Part shown: positions 1 to 12,467 of the stretch, one piece after another
Layout of the letters: each line of letters begins with the position of its first letter
Position numbering within the stretch: position 1 is the stretch's first letter
Assembly (NCBI GenBank): GCA_038093515.1
Contig: JBBPSI010000067.1
Location: 1-64,000, forward strand
Source: Butyriboletus loyo
Taxonomy: Eukaryota; Basidiomycota; Agaricomycetes; Boletales; Boletaceae
Direction of reading: 5' to 3'
DNA length: 64,000 nucleotides
Notes under the pieces: model-generated
The model's input: only the letters and a program-made list of their open reading frames with translations
Databases searched by the model: none
Told to the model about the DNA's origin: nothing
Program-made: the position numbers and the translations under genes

Positions 1-3000
1 TCAACGTCAATGGCAAGCTTCCGTCAGAGGATCTATACCCATGGCTGCGTAGTTCCGACAGTCAAGAGAAGTCCGGTTGGATATCCCCTTTGAAACTTTC
101 GCCGTTGGAAGTCTCCTCGGATCTACTTCACCAAGGTTCGTTGTATCGACTTTCGTGTGGCTCTCGCTCGAGCTGTGATGTTCTAGAACTCTGCAAAAAA
201 AATTCGTTGGCTGGCACAACTGGCGTAGAAGTTTTGGGGGATCCAGATATCCTGGTTCTGGGATTCCAGGAGTTGGATCGATCAACCGAAGCACTTTTAT
301 ACACGACAAGTACGCTGAAAGAAGACGAGTGGCTAACAGCTATTTTCGCTGGTCTTGGGGAGAAGCACGTACTGTATGAAAAGGTATATACCGATCAACG
401 CAATCAGATCAGAGTTGATTATCACAGGACTCTGTTAGCTCGTTTCAAGGCAACTAGTTGGCATGCTACTCGTGGTGATCGCGAAGAAAGCCCTGGTCCC
501 CTGTTTTACCGACGTTCGGTCGTGCGATGCTGGTTCAGGTATCATGGGATTCATGGTATCCGATCACAGCTCTTTCTCAACAATGTTTCTCATGCATCAG
601 TCTACAGGGAAACAAGGGTGCCACAGCCATAAGATTGGAATTCACTCCAAAAATATCTTCAGACCCCCAAATAACGTACCGTTCGACCGTTTTGACGTTC
701 GTCAATGCGCATCTTGCGGCATCGGATGAGATGGTGGACAGGCGGAACTATGACTTTCAAGAACTAAGTGGACGCCTGGCGTTTTCTCCAAATGGATCGA
801 ATGAAAGTTATTCGCCAATTTCATTCGCGGAGGATACCTATAACATATACCAGAGTGACGTGCTCTTCTGGATGGTGCGTCCGCCCTTCATTGGAACACG
901 ACATTGATAGCGTAGTTCTTATCATTTCATATAGGGAGGTGAGTTCTTCCACCACAAATCAAGGGTGGCGCCTCACGCGCTTGGTTCAGATCTCAATTAC
1001 CGGTTAGGCTTACCCGATGGAGACATAAGGGAACTATTGTCCTCGCACGTTTCAGGTATAGACAGCATACAGACTCTCTTGTTATATGACCAGCTTAGAG
1101 CTGCAATACGGAGCAATAAAGCCTTTGCAGGTTTCACAGAATATTCCATTACCCATACACCGTACGCGATCTCCTTGGCACCCGTGTTGTGGCGTTAACG
1201 CTTAATTTTGTATCGCGCAGTACATACCGCTTTACTCTAGCTGCGTCAAAAGATCGACTGGCATATGACATCAAGTAGGTGTTGTCAAACCACTTGGCAT
1301 GCTGGGTCGCTCAACGTGTAGACTAGACGTAAACCTGCCTGGACGGATCGCATTCTGTACATGGCGCCAACTGACGTGAGGGTGGCACAGCTAGCGTACA
1401 GAAGCCATCCGGAAATTGCGATGAGCGATCATCAGCCCGTGTCTGCTGATTTTGACATTTCTGTACGTGCTCCATAATGATTTCGTTGAGGTGGTCTTGA
1501 GTGCTTACTCAATGAGCCTACTTCGTCTCGTGTTTGCAGTTGGCTCTCGTCGATCAGTCGCAGTACGGGAATGTAGTATCGGCACTGCATCATGAACTAG
1601 CTGGATTTGAAAGCTCTGAGCACAGACCAAAGATCAAGATCCAACCCACTTCGATCGAGTTCGGAACTATCAAGTAAGTTTGAACTTTTTCAGTTACAAG
1701 CGAGAGCGCTTTATGCTGGCAAGGTACAAACAAGCTGTCTGTCGCGAAGTGGTCATACAAAATGTGGGCGATGTAAGTCGCTTGTGATATGATGTGAATC
1801 TTGAATGTGGTTGACCCTGGGTCTTGAACGGCGTAGATTCCATGTGTATTTCGCTTCGTGGGCACCGGTGATTCAGAACCTATTTGTGAGCTGTACCTTT
1901 TTGTTAGCATCCCTGAGAGTCGACTCAACTATGCAATCAATCATAGCACCTTCATGGCTTCGTATTGAGCCTATTGTGGTGCGTCGTTCGAGCTGGTTCA
2001 TACATAGTCCAGACCAAGAATTGATTTCCGCGTTATCTAGGGGCTACTGCGGCCTCGTGAAATTATCACTGTACTATTGTCGGTTTACGTCGATAAGGAT
2101 TCGGCAGCAAATTTGAATCTCGGTTCATCCTTGCTCGAGTGCACGCTCATCTTACACGCGGCGCTTGGGAAGGACGATTTCCTCGTTGTCTCCGGATATT
2201 ATCGTACGTTTTCTCATAATGTGTTCCTCTTTTGTCTTTTCCTTCATTTCGGATCACGAATGAAAGAAACGATTGCTCACGGACGCCCTGCGCCCATTCA
2301 GAGTACACATGTTTTGCGAACACGCTCGAGCGACTCACACGTTTGAGTGGGCCGATCGGGAAGTTCAAGTCGCCTGAGGAAGCGATGTCTGCTGGACAGG
2401 CTATCAATGCGCCACGAGAGATCATGCGACTCATCAATTGGATGATGACGCACGTTTCTACCACCGTACGTGCCAGTGTCACCCGTCGTCGTGAAGGTGT
2501 TTAAATTAGTATCTAATGATATTTCATGACGGGCGGTCAGGGTTCACAGCTGTTCGAGTATTCTGCGGAGAACTGCTTGTGTCACATCATCAGAGAGGTG
2601 GGTCATTTCGTGAGTCGGCAAGCTTGCGTCGGCTGAGGTTTTCTTTTCTTTTCTTTTTTCGCGACTGTGGAGTGTCTTGACACGGGCGACGAGTTCCCTT
2701 CTGAGGGTTCTGAGTGGGACCACCATGCCCTCGCTGCGGCGTTCGCCAACACGCTTGTCTCGTTCCTCGATTCGTTGATCGAACCTGTCGTCCCTCCGCG
2801 TCTCCACACACAGTGTCTCCAAGCGAAGGACAAGGACGAGGCGTTCGAGGTCCTCAGCGCGTTCCCGCACGAGAGCATCAATGTGGGTGATCAAACCCTT
2901 GTTGGTCGTGTTCACGGACATGGCGTGTACTGATGGCTTTGAAACATGTTGACGTGCTCAAGGTGTGGATATCGCTGACGGCGTTTTTGCACTATGTCAA

Positions 3001-3216
3001 TGTCGCCCAGCAGGGTGGATCAAAGGATGACTCGGATCCCAGAAGAGCACATAGGCTGGGTGGGTTTCTCCGTCGACCAGTCTTGCTCGCATGTATTGAC
3101 AAAATGGGCCAGCGAGCATCTTTTCTCCTGTCTTACTTCGCGATGACCCAACCGGTGTTTATCCGAGGGCATCGCCTGTCGGAAAGCGTGACTTTCTTCT
3201 CCATTTCATCGATTAG
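1..3216 (+). CDS. OCRL/INPP5B-type inositol polyphosphate 5-phosphatase, 5' end cut by window
   Basis: Removes the 5-phosphate of phosphoinositides on endosomal and Golgi membranes. The reading frame is already open at base 2 with the family motif NVNGKLP, so the start lies outside the window. Next come the phosphatase motifs LVLGFQELD, GMLLVVIAKKALV, FVNAHLAA, FWMGDLNYR, KPAWTDRILY and SDHQPVSADF (to about 1460). An ASH-like domain follows (about 1540-2200), then a RhoGAP-like domain (about 2230-3216). The protein ends in LLRDDPTGVYP and SPVGKRDFLLHFID, which matches the normal OCRL C-terminus, then TAG at 3214-3216. At least ten short introns are needed. The GDLNYR motif is whole only if a 4-base exon at 935-938 is used. 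The ORF is otherwise unbroken. It converges on the cyclophilin gene downstream. The family is clear; some splice sites in the RhoGAP part are inferred. Confidence 0.9.
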
Positions 3217-3332
3217 GCAAAAGACCGCACAAAGACATGCCGACTCGAAAATCGAGAAGATGGATGTCGCATTGGTTTCTATTAATACTGCCTGTTGTTG
3301 CTCTCTCCGGATCTTACATGTTCTAATCCAAT

Positions 3333-4932
3333 CTATGCGAACAGCTTCTTGTATGCCCTCTTCTCCTTTTCCTTCAGCTCTTTTTCGCGTTGCACGATCT
3401 TGGTGAGCTCGGTAGAGATGGCTGCCTTGAGGTTGAGAGGATCTTCTGTCGCGAGCAGTGTGTTGGCTTCCAACAGGTCGCTCCTGGCGCCGTTGTCGTC
3501 TTTTAGGGCTGCTTTGGCGAGTGCTCGACGGTAGAGTGCTTTCGCTGTTGTGTGGTTCCGGTAAACACGCGTGCTGAGCGACGTACAAGATGAGACCAAC
3601 CTTTGTGTTCTGTCTTGATCGCCAACAGGTATGCCCGTGTCGTCTGGTGAGAGGCGAGTATGGGGTCGGGTGGCTGAGCGCGAAGCGCGGCAAGGGCAGA
3701 GTTGTTGAGTAAGACCGTCCGGAGTTCGTCAAAATCGTCTTTCCGTTGGGGCGGGGCGTCATCTGGTAGTGATGGGTGTTGGTCTAGGTACCTCAACGAC
3801 TCTAAAGATCTTCGTGTTAGCGGATCGGTGATGCAGGCACAGAGAATGAACTCGACATACTGAGATATTTTTCCAATGCCGCGGAGGGGTTCGGGTCACC
3901 AGCTTTGGATCCGTCGTCGTTCTTTCCGGTGAGCAACGTGTTCCCGATGCTCTTGATAGTATTGGCAGCTGCGTACGCATACTCGTGATCGTCTGGTGCG
4001 CGCGTATCGTCTTCGGGGTAGTCTTCGTAGCTGTCGCCATCTGGGCTCGCGGACTCTTTCAGAGACGGATCATCGGGGGATAGAACGCCACAGGCGGCGA
4101 TAACGATAGGCTGAGCGGGGACGTCTCCCGAAGTCGTTGGGTGATGCTCGATCCTGCGAACTTGGCGAGATGGGGCAGGGCAATGGGCATGAGGACGAAC
4201 CGTCAGGGGAGGAAGAGAAACATACCGAGCGATTTGCCCCTGATGACCTCCCCGAAAATGACGTGTTTATTGTCCAGGTGGTGTGTCTCCGCAACGGTGA
4301 TGAAGAACTGGGAGCCGTTGGTGTCTTTACCTGCGTTTGCCTAGGTATGGTTGTTGTGGTGAGCCTCTCATACGCGTGGACCGGACCCCGGGAACACACG
4401 CGATGCATACCATGGAGAGGAAGAACGGTCTGTCGTGATTTACGGGGAATGCCTCGTCTGCAAACTTTTCTCCATAGATGGACTCTCCGCCGGTACCTAT
4501 GTAGTACGGGGTGGTCAGCGAGGACGAGAACGAGCAGGGGAAGACAAGGTCGAATACCATTTCCAGCTGTGAAATCGCCTCCTTGACACATGAACCTAAC
4601 AAGCGACAAGACAACGGGTCAAAGCCTGATCCGCATCTCAATGGATTGATTCGAGGTCGGAGGACGCGCGTACCCTTTGATAACGCGGTGGAATTTGGAG
4701 CCAGCATAGCAGAGTGGTTTTCCAGAGTTTCCAGTGCCCTTTTCGCCAGTGCAGAGCGCACCTGGAGGGAATGGATCAGTTTGTGGAGTCGGTGAGGATT
4801 GTGAGACGTACGGAAGTTCTCTGCGGTCTTTGGAACTAGATCTGCATAGAGAGAGAATATGATACGACCGACTGGCTGTCCATCGATGGCTATATCAAAG
4901 TAGGTGATCGGACGCTCTGCGGACTCGGCCAT
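3333..4932 (-). CDS. Cyclophilin-40-type peptidyl-prolyl cis-trans isomerase (CPR6/Cyp40)
   Basis: A co-chaperone that isomerises X-Pro bonds and docks on Hsp90 through TPR repeats. The N-terminus [20 protein letters not shown] starts the cyclophilin fold. [33 protein letters not shown] and NKHVIFGEV are the conserved substrate-pocket segments. The C-terminal half is helical TPR sequence, with [20 protein letters not shown] near the end and a basic tail [11 protein letters not shown] before the stop at 3333. Gene order and length fit Cyp40, with several short introns between exons at 4327-4932, about 3760-4060 and 3333-3600. I chose the ATG at 4932. An in-frame ATG at 4971 would add the hydrophobic stretch [13 protein letters not shown], more likely a translated pyrimidine-rich 5' leader. 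The gene is divergent from the monooxygenase gene at 5395. Confidence 0.9.
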
Positions 4933-5394
4933 GGCAAGAATGAAGAAGACGAGGAGGAGGAGGAAGGACAAGGATAATAAGCCAACATGATCTTTACGTA
5001 ATTCAGCTGGAAAATGCGAGAACTTGCTTGAACGTATTCTACTAGTATCTCGTTGGGAGCTTTGCTACGTCGCTTTCCCCCTCGCGCGTGGAAGTCGGAT
5101 GCCTTCGAGCGTTGCATACCACAGGCCCTTCTCTTTCATGGGAGATCTTACCTACCCTCCTCCCTCCTTACCTGTAACACCATCTGCTTCAACGTTCTTA
5201 GTGACTCTCTTCGAGCTTTCAGTCGCAATGGCATCATGGTTCTCTGAAGTCTCCCAAAACTAGACCTAAGCTTCGAGATCAGAAGACGGCCGTTCTGATC
5301 ATACAAAGGCTGACTTCTCGTCCTAGCGCATGACGGAAGACCGATTAGCAGCACCCACGATGAGTGTGTGTGACTAGTAATTTGGGCACTACCT
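4933..5394. promoter_or_regulatory. Shared intergenic region between divergent Cyp40 and monooxygenase genes
   Basis: This 462-base gap separates two genes transcribed away from each other, so it should hold both promoters. Pyrimidine-rich stretches occur on both sides. I found no clear TATA box or repeated operator-like site, and the short ORFs here have no recognisable content. Confidence 0.4.
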
Positions 5395-8176
5395 ATGAGT
5401 GACCGATTGATCCTACTTCCTAGTGGCCGTCTACTGAACCGACTTTCTGGCGCTCAAGCAAAAATCCGATCGATGACCTCGCCAGGGGAGTTGAACGTGG
5501 CTCCCTTTGACTGTCCAACCCTCCAATGCCTCAATGTGGATGCGTCCTCCATCGATGCAGCATCCCCACTCGAACTATCCAACAAATGGCTTTCCGCATT
5601 CGAGGCCAGTATTTCCAACGAGGATTTAGGCTCACTCCTAGCTCTCTTCAACGAGCACGGCTATTGGAAAGACGTTCTGACCCTCACCTGGGACCTGCGG
5701 ACCATCCGTGGCCATCCCTCCATCCGGCGCATGCTGGACGCCCGTCTCGCAGCAACTGGCCTGTCGGCGTTCCGCCCCATCGAAGACGCAATACGAGGCC
5801 CGGCGATCATCAAACCACTTCCCAACCTGGTGTTCGTTCGCTTCTGCTTCGAATTCGAGACAAAGCATGGCAAGGGTACCGCCGTCGCTTTCTTGGTTCC
5901 TACGTCCAACGGTGGCACTTGGAAAGCATGGTCCTTGCTCACCCGTCTCGATTCCCTCAAAGCACACCCCGAAAAGGTGCGTCTGTCCAGAGTGCCAGAG
6001 TTTTACCCCAATGATGTGATGCTCAACGCGGAGTCTCTTAGGTTGGCGTTTTGCGTGCCCGTTGCTCACCCCACGAAAGCTGGGAGGACCGACGCCGACG
6101 CGAGATAGACTTTGATGATGGCGATCCAACGGTCCTCGTCGTTGGTGCCGGTCACTGCGGACTCGAGGTGGCAGCGAGATTGACCTATCTCGGGGTTCCT
6201 ACCCTCGTCATCGACAGAAACCAACGGATCGGTGATAACGTACGATCAATGATGATGCGTCTATTTAGACATGCTGAAGTGATTTGCGGTAGTGGAGGAC
6301 ACGGTACAAGACGTTATGTCTTCATGACACGATTTGTGAGTCGATCTGTGGAATGTATGCGCCATCTCAATGTCATGCTTGGGCACAGGGAGCGACCGAA
6401 TGCCATACCTAGAGTAAGTAGACAACATACACGACATCCACCTGATCGACTGTTCATCTCGTGGTTCTTCAGTTTCCCAAAGACCTGGCCTGTCTATTGC
6501 CCTGCCTCAAAGGTGCTTTCAATTCAGTTGCCTGTACAATCTCTGATCGTCCGCAGTTGGGTGACTGGCTTGAATCTTACGCAGCGGCCCTCGACCTCAA
6601 TGTTTGGCTTTCCTCTTCGGTAACGGACACGAGCTTCAACCACGAGACGAGAACGTGGCAGGTTTCCATCAATCGAGGCGGACAGACGAGGACAGTGACG
6701 GTCAAGCATCTTGTTTTTGCAACTGGTTTCGGTGGTGGGTTTCCAAAGATGCCTAATATCCCAGGAAAGGTGGGCTATCTTTGTACGCCGAGTTTCAGAA
6801 GGTCGAACGTTCCACTCTCATCGTCAGGAATTATACCATGGTTCCGTTCTGCATTCTGCCCAGTTTACTTCCGCGACCGACTATAGAGGGAAGAAGGTGA
6901 TCATTGTTGGTGCTTGCACTTCGGGTTTGGTGCCCCACTCTTGATTAGTTTTGGATGTGTGTTCATGCACATGTTTGCATAGCCCACGATATAGCACATG
7001 ATCTGTGTCTCCGCGGCTGTGATGTTACAATGTATGCATTGCTAATTCATTCCAAGGATCTTCTACTAACAGATCGATCATCTGCAGGATCCAACGTTCT
7101 CCCACGTATGTGATTTCCATGGAGGGGACAGAAATCTTTCTCGGAGGTACGACCAAGCCTACCTGTTGTCATAGATACCGTCTCATCGAATCACCTGCCT
7201 CTTTCTCGCACGCGGAAAATAGAAAGGTACAACGAACACTTTCCGGTCGAATTTGCGGACATCCTTGGTCTAGCGTTGCCCTTTGCAACCCTGAGGTATT
7301 TGCTTAAGGCGTTTACGGCGCATACGTCGAACGGGATCGATAAGTGCGCATGCCATTTCTGTAGTGTGCTTTCGCATGAATGACCACGACAAATAGGCAG
7401 CTCCTTGACGACCTAGCAAGAGTTGGCTTTCAGACTTATCTTGGTCGGGATGGGGCGGGGTTCTTGCCGTTGATATTTGAAAGGGGTGGGGGGGTCTACA
7501 TTGGTCAGCAGATCAGGGATTCTCGTCGCTGTGTGATTTGACAAAAGTTCTTGATCAATCAGACACCGGTGCTAGCCAGGAGATAATCAACGGGACCATC
7601 AAGGTGAAAAGCAGTCCCTCTATCCGCAGATTCGCGGAGGGAGGCGTCGAGCTCGAGGATGGAACTGTACTGGAAGGAGATGCCGTTATTTTCGCAACAG
7701 GGTGAGTTGTGCCGTTACTTATTGGCAGAAGTTGCTTCTTACCTCGGCTCTGTAAACCATCATAATGGTCTTTTGAATGCGATGAAGTTTTGGAGATATA
7801 CGTAGTTCGATAGAGGAAGTCTGTGGGCCCGATGTCGCGGCGAAGGTCGGAAAGGTGTGGGGTTTGGATGCAGAAGGGGAATTGCAAGGGATATGGAGAA
7901 GGACCGGTCACTCGAGGCTGTGGATTGCGATGGGTAAGTCTCTCTCTCTGAATGCATCATGGATACCCCTGAACGTTGTGTTCGTGCATAGCTGGTCTTA
8001 ATCGTTCCCGCCCGCACTCGTTGCATCTTGCGCTTCGTATGTTCATTCCGCTTGGTGTGCTACGTACAAGACTGAAGTGGATGACAGAGATCAAAGCCAT
8101 CGAGGAAGGCATCGCCCAAGACGGAGAAGACGCGGAAGTAGGTGAAGAGCGCGAACCGTCCCTTTTCCCTGTGTGA
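5395..8176 (+). CDS. Flavin-containing monooxygenase with an N-terminal NTF2/SnoaL-like region
   Basis: An FAD- and NADPH-dependent oxygenase; the substrate is not evident. The first ~210 residues (5395 to about 6030) resemble the SnoaL/NTF2-like domain fused to many fungal monooxygenases: WLSAFEASISNEDLGSLLAL, YWKDVLTLTWDLRTI. The FAD-binding Rossmann motif is VLVVGAGHCGLEVAARL near 6135. LVFATGFGGGFPKMPNIPG follows. The second, NADPH-binding Rossmann segment VIIVGACTSGAHDIAHDL is rebuilt across an intron at about 6930-6980. VIFATG near 7690 is the late conserved ATG motif. Joined exons stay open to the stop at 8176, so the gene looks intact. About ten introns are required. It lies alone between the Cyp40 gene and a gene-poor stretch, with no pathway partner beside it. 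Confidence 0.88.
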
Positions 8177-9093
8177 ACTTGCCCGTGGCATACATCACAA
8201 TACCACCTTGGACAGTTATTTTCCCTGTTGGCGATGCGATTATAAACATGCCTCGGCGCGTAGGGAAGATTCCAAGTTGCTCATGCCTTGATAATAGACA
8301 CCCAGATCACGCCATCTTGGAATGAAATGCCGACATGGACCTAATTTGAGCTCTGAGATAGGCTGGGAAGCCTACAAGCGTCGCGAAGGAGTGGCGTGCG
8401 AGACTGAAGTCATTCTTTTATGTATGCGTCTGCGCTCTGCTGAGTTCGCGTTCGCGTTCTGATTAGAGAATGGAATTTCGCTGCAGAAAGAGACTGGGAC
8501 GCGATAAGAGCAAAGCCAGCGATAGGCCAGCGTGTGATTGGATCAGCACCTTGACACCGGTTGAAGTTGGCAGGGACTTGTCGAAATTTTGATGCAAATG
8601 AAGCAAATTATGGTGTGTCGGACCCGCTGTGGAGACGGCGATACTTGAAGTTGGGGGGAAAAGGGCATGGTGCGGAGTTAGGCTTGCTAGAAGACGCGAA
8701 GGATGATCAAAGTCAGCCTCGTACGGCATCAACGCGACGTCGGCAAGCAAAGCGGACATGCAGCGGCGTGAAAGGAGCACCGACAGAGAGAGATGGCGAG
8801 GGCAGATGAGTGTTGAGTCGGTCAATATGATCAATTCGCGCTGAGAAGGACAGCTGAAGAAGGAGCCCGAGTGATGAATGAAGTTGAAGATAACGTAATA
8901 TTTACGAAACGTCGCATCGGAGTTAACCGAGAAAAATAAACAAAGTAAATAAGTAGACGAGCTGGTTTTGGTTACTGCGCTGCGTGGGTCTCTCTCCAGC
9001 CGTCTGTCCGCCTGCCCTCCCTGTGTCTGTGTTGGGCTCATCTCCGTTATTCCCTCCCTCTTAACGGTCTCATCCCTGTTCCGTTCCTAAACC
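8177..9093. other. Intergenic region without a supported gene
   Basis: The strand opposite has a 192-codon open frame at 8463-9041. It shows no domain, no intron pattern and a composition I cannot tell from chance. The last 100 bases before 9094 are pyrimidine-rich (CTCCCTCC, TCTCTCTCC types), as expected for a fungal promoter. Confidence 0.4.
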
Positions 9094-9746
9094 ATGTCCG
9101 TCCTCGTCCCCGCAAAGTTCCCCAGTCTTTCTGCCGTCTTCATGGCTGCTGCCGCTTCCATCTTGCTCCTCTTCGTCGCTCGCATACTCTTCTCGCTCAT
9201 GCGTCTCTGGTCCTGTCCAATGCTTCACCCAGAACCTCAAGAGAAAGAATCATCGTTGCTCTCCCTGTCCATCGTCGCCAAATCCTGGGGTCGTTCTCTG
9301 CATTGGAACACTCTCCCGGCGTCTCTTCCTTTTGCGCTAACCCTCTCGGAAAAGCCTTCCGCACGGGTTGGCAACGGCAATGGCGTGGATCTATCTCAAA
9401 AACGCTCGCAAACGCTCCCCGTTGCCAACTGGCAGCTACGAACAGGACCTCGATTTCAGCCTCCCCGTGAGTATTCCGCACTTCGGTACCCATTCCCTGT
9501 TTGAGCATTGCCACCGCCAGCGCCTGCGCTCTACGAAAGCCCTGTGCCACTATCAATGGCAAAGATGATTATGTCGCGACACGTGAGCAGCTTGCTTTGT
9601 CGTTGGCGATGCACTCCCTCACATTTTACCGGTAGACATTCCGACGACCAAACCCTAATCGGCTTCGGAAATATTCTACCGCCTCCTCTTCCCGGCCGAC
9701 GTCACCACCAGAGACGCCCTCCCGCCTATACCATTCGTTAGCATAA
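9094..9746 (+). CDS. Small hypothetical membrane protein, about 181 residues
   Basis: Three exons fit well: 9094-9466, 9521-9582 and 9636-9746. Both introns (54 and 53 bases) have GTGAG donors and AG acceptors, and the phases match. The predicted protein has one hydrophobic segment at about residues 16-35 (FMAAAASILLLFVARILFSL). A long polar, proline- and serine-rich tail follows, ending RLYHSLA. I recognise no domain. The N-terminal anchor suggests a single-pass membrane or secreted protein. The last ~30 coding bases (from about 9717) are also the left edge of the segmental duplication, so the second copy at 15224 carries only this gene's 3' end. An overlapping frame (from 9368) also looks protein-like, so the exact frame in exon 1 is not certain. 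Confidence 0.55.
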
Positions 9747-12467
9747 CCCCTTCCGGTAATCACCTCCTCTAAAAACACACCTCATTGGGCCATGTGGACA
9801 TTCTTTGATGCCCGACGTAACTTATTCTACGGACATACATGCACGTGCTCTCGCCTACGAGCTATCAGGTATTTGCTACCTGCTTTAATCACACACGATC
9901 TACTGGACTACGCCGGGTTCTACACGACTTGCAATGATCCACGGGAAAACCTCAGATAATCTCATATTTCCTCCGCGAGGACGGGCGTCTTGCCTTGCGA
10001 TATGATGCCACTGACATTCGCCTGGCCCTTGTGGAAGTTGGGTGATGCTCTGGACGATGGAACTGACACGGATAATCTTCTTCATGTAGTGCAGGACCTT
10101 TCTTTTTTTCGGGCATCATTATTCGTTTTCTATTTTGTTTTGCAACGTAGCGTCGACTCGTACGGATCCTTTTAGTCTTTTTTTTGTCAGTTACATAGTA
10201 GGTTAACATGTATGTCTACTTGCAAATGACAGGCATTTTCGAAATACAAGATGCGGGGGATTTGATCCAATCGGGTGTACCAATGACGTCCTGGCGTCGG
10301 TGGACATACTGTGCCAAATAGTAGTACTAGTGTATCAGGTTTGTCCACAAGTCCAAGACAATGGAGGTGTTTAAAATATATTGGCGGTCGCCACATACCG
10401 GACGAGGCTGCGTCACCCTGTAGCGTCGTTAGAGAGATGGGGTAGACCGAGCCACCGACAACTAACGCGGCCCCAACTGCGACTACGTTGGAGAGCCGGA
10501 GCGTGAGTGTGTGATGGGGCGCATCGACATTATACGCGATTGGTAACTATCGCGGAATGGAGAGAGGGGGGCGCCCCATACACCTCCGTTCGTACCGAGT
10601 CTTCATCCACATCCACATTCGCGGGGACGGTGCGGAGTTGCCATACGAGCGATGTGAGTGGATCCCGTTGCTGTATCTCACTGCCACCTCGGGCGAACGA
10701 GCGCGCGTTGAGGCTTGCGAGCAGCGTATTACAGTACACCGTACAAAGGGGGTAATACATGGCTGTGAAGATGAGGTCGGTTGGGTATAGGACGAGCTAC
10801 CGAGGTGATGAGAATTTAGGAAGCGACGATGCAAGTGTCGGTCACGTACCAGGAGGACGGAGAGAAAGGCAAAGAGTGCTGATGAGAGGCCGGTGTTGAC
10901 TGTGATAATGATCAACCGGCGAAGCATTTGGTCCGTGCTAGATAACGGGACATGTTGAGCTATGCCGATATAGCACGATAGAAATTTGGGACTGAATGGG
11001 GACGCACTCTTCGAACCCTGTTCGGCCCATGGCAAGAAGAGTACATAACGTGATGGTGATGGTGACGTCGACCGCCATCGCAACTCCATTGAGCGCATTG
11101 GCCACCATCTAAATTAAACGCGTCTCGTCAGGATGGTGTAAAATGAGGAATCGATGTGTCATACAGTAAGCAGTGGCCCTGAAACGGCAGAAACGCTCGT
11201 TTGGAATGCAATTGCAGTGACCGCATAAACTGCGTAATTGGTTATCAGCTGCGTTCCATCGCCGACGTACACCCACGCTTACAGGTGCCCAAGACTAGGA
11301 ATCCTTTCGCTTCAGTGGCACGATACACGAACCTGAGCGTGCTCACCTAGCTGGGCAACTACGAAGGGCACGAGGATTGCAGGAAAGAGCCATCTTAAAC
11401 GGCCATTTACCACTGAAGGAATGTATGAGTGAAGATCGTGAAGATGCCCATCGAACGCACAGAACCAAATCCGATATATAAAAAACGATTGGACGGTGGA
11501 AGAAACGGTTGACTGGTCGTTGCAACATGAGGCTTTTGTCCGCAGTGGCAGATAGAGATAGGGGTACTCACGGTGACTACTATAGAAATTAATAGAGGGC
11601 TGTGCTGACTGTCAGTGCCGTCCCCGAAAAGAGTGACTGCCTGCCTACGCATGGGTATACGCGAGGAAGGTGTCGTCCCCGAAGTGCACGACGAAGTATT
11701 GCCACACTGATGAGGCAGCGTCAACATACCATCTGTCCGGTCCGTTAGACGTACAGGATCTCACCGCCTGCGGATATAAGGACTGTATGAAGCGTGTCTA
11801 GGATGAACACCCAAGCCACCTGAAAAAACTGAAAAGTATATCCCCCGTAGAAAAGTGGTGACCTACCAGCAACTTCAGCACGATGGTATCCTTTGTGTAA
11901 CTGATTCCCATTAGTACATCAAAAAAGGTACATGATTCGCGCCCATACTGACTGCTCGTAGTAAAGGAACCTACAGGAACGGGAAGTGATAAGCAATGTT
12001 GCTGTGAAATCGCACGGGCCACATACGTCTGCAATATACTGACACCATAGAAGACAAGCGCGACGAAAACCGCGGCGAGAGTGGATCCCCAGCTGTTGCT
12101 AAGATCGATTGTTGTGCTTGTACCTCCATTGGTGGCCATGCTAGCAGGAAGGTCAAGACCGGGCAAAGAAGGGGGCGCGGGGCCTGATACCGCGCAATTT
12201 TGTAGTTCCCACATTCGGGTTTCGACGATCACCACGGATAGATTGATGAAACAGACACCTTTGTCTATTTACCGCGCTTCATTCACATAAAATACGCACC
12301 GACATGGGCCCATTCTCAAATGATCTAGGGTGTGGGGACCACGGGAGAGAAATATGTCGTGTCGAGGACCTAGTTTGCGTGTCCGGTGTTCATGCAAATG
12401 CTATCTTGTCCGTGATAGCGACGCTGCTGCTATTCGAGGCAGAGCCTCGTGTGCGCTTTAAATAAAC
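9717..12467. repeat. Segmental duplication, copy A
   Basis: This stretch is repeated in direct orientation at 15224-17528. The left edge is a shared CCCTCCCGCCTATACCATT and the right edge is near GAGCCTCGTGTGCGCTT. Within it are the 3' end of the small membrane protein gene, a noncoding stretch (9747-10529) and a whole DUF6534 gene on the minus strand. Copy A has 353 extra bases (10052-10404) that are absent from copy B. In one 265-base coding stretch (about 11881-12145 against 16969-17234) I count about 7 differences. The duplication therefore looks fairly recent. Confidence 0.92.
10530..12139 (-). CDS. DUF6534-family multi-pass membrane protein, duplicate A
   Basis: A basidiomycete membrane protein family of unknown function. 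The start is MATNGGTSTTIDL at 12139. The first membrane segment is STLAAVFVALVFYGVSILQT. The conserved exon SVWQYFVVHFGDD (about 11655-11705) and the segment WLFPAILVPFVVAQL (about 11345-11395) follow. The family's C-terminal block is TITITLCTLLAMGRTGFE, then MLRRLIIITVNTGLSSALF, then LIFTAMYYPLCTVYCNTLL. It ends with the typical LASLNARS and a polar tail to 10530. Six or seven hydrophobic segments are visible. Exons are short and joined by about six introns, all apparently intact. The nearly identical gene at 15628-17228 is its duplicate. Confidence 0.82.

Noticed and set aside
4933..4971. N-terminal extension of the cyclophilin adding a hydrophobic signal-like stretch
   Set aside because: The upstream ATG adds Leu/Phe codons from a pyrimidine-rich leader. 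Cyp40 proteins normally start at the ATG at 4932 and are cytosolic.
8463..9041. 192-codon minus-strand open frame
   Set aside because: No recognisable domain, and the sequence composition is not clearly coding. It lies in the presumed promoter of the 9094 gene.
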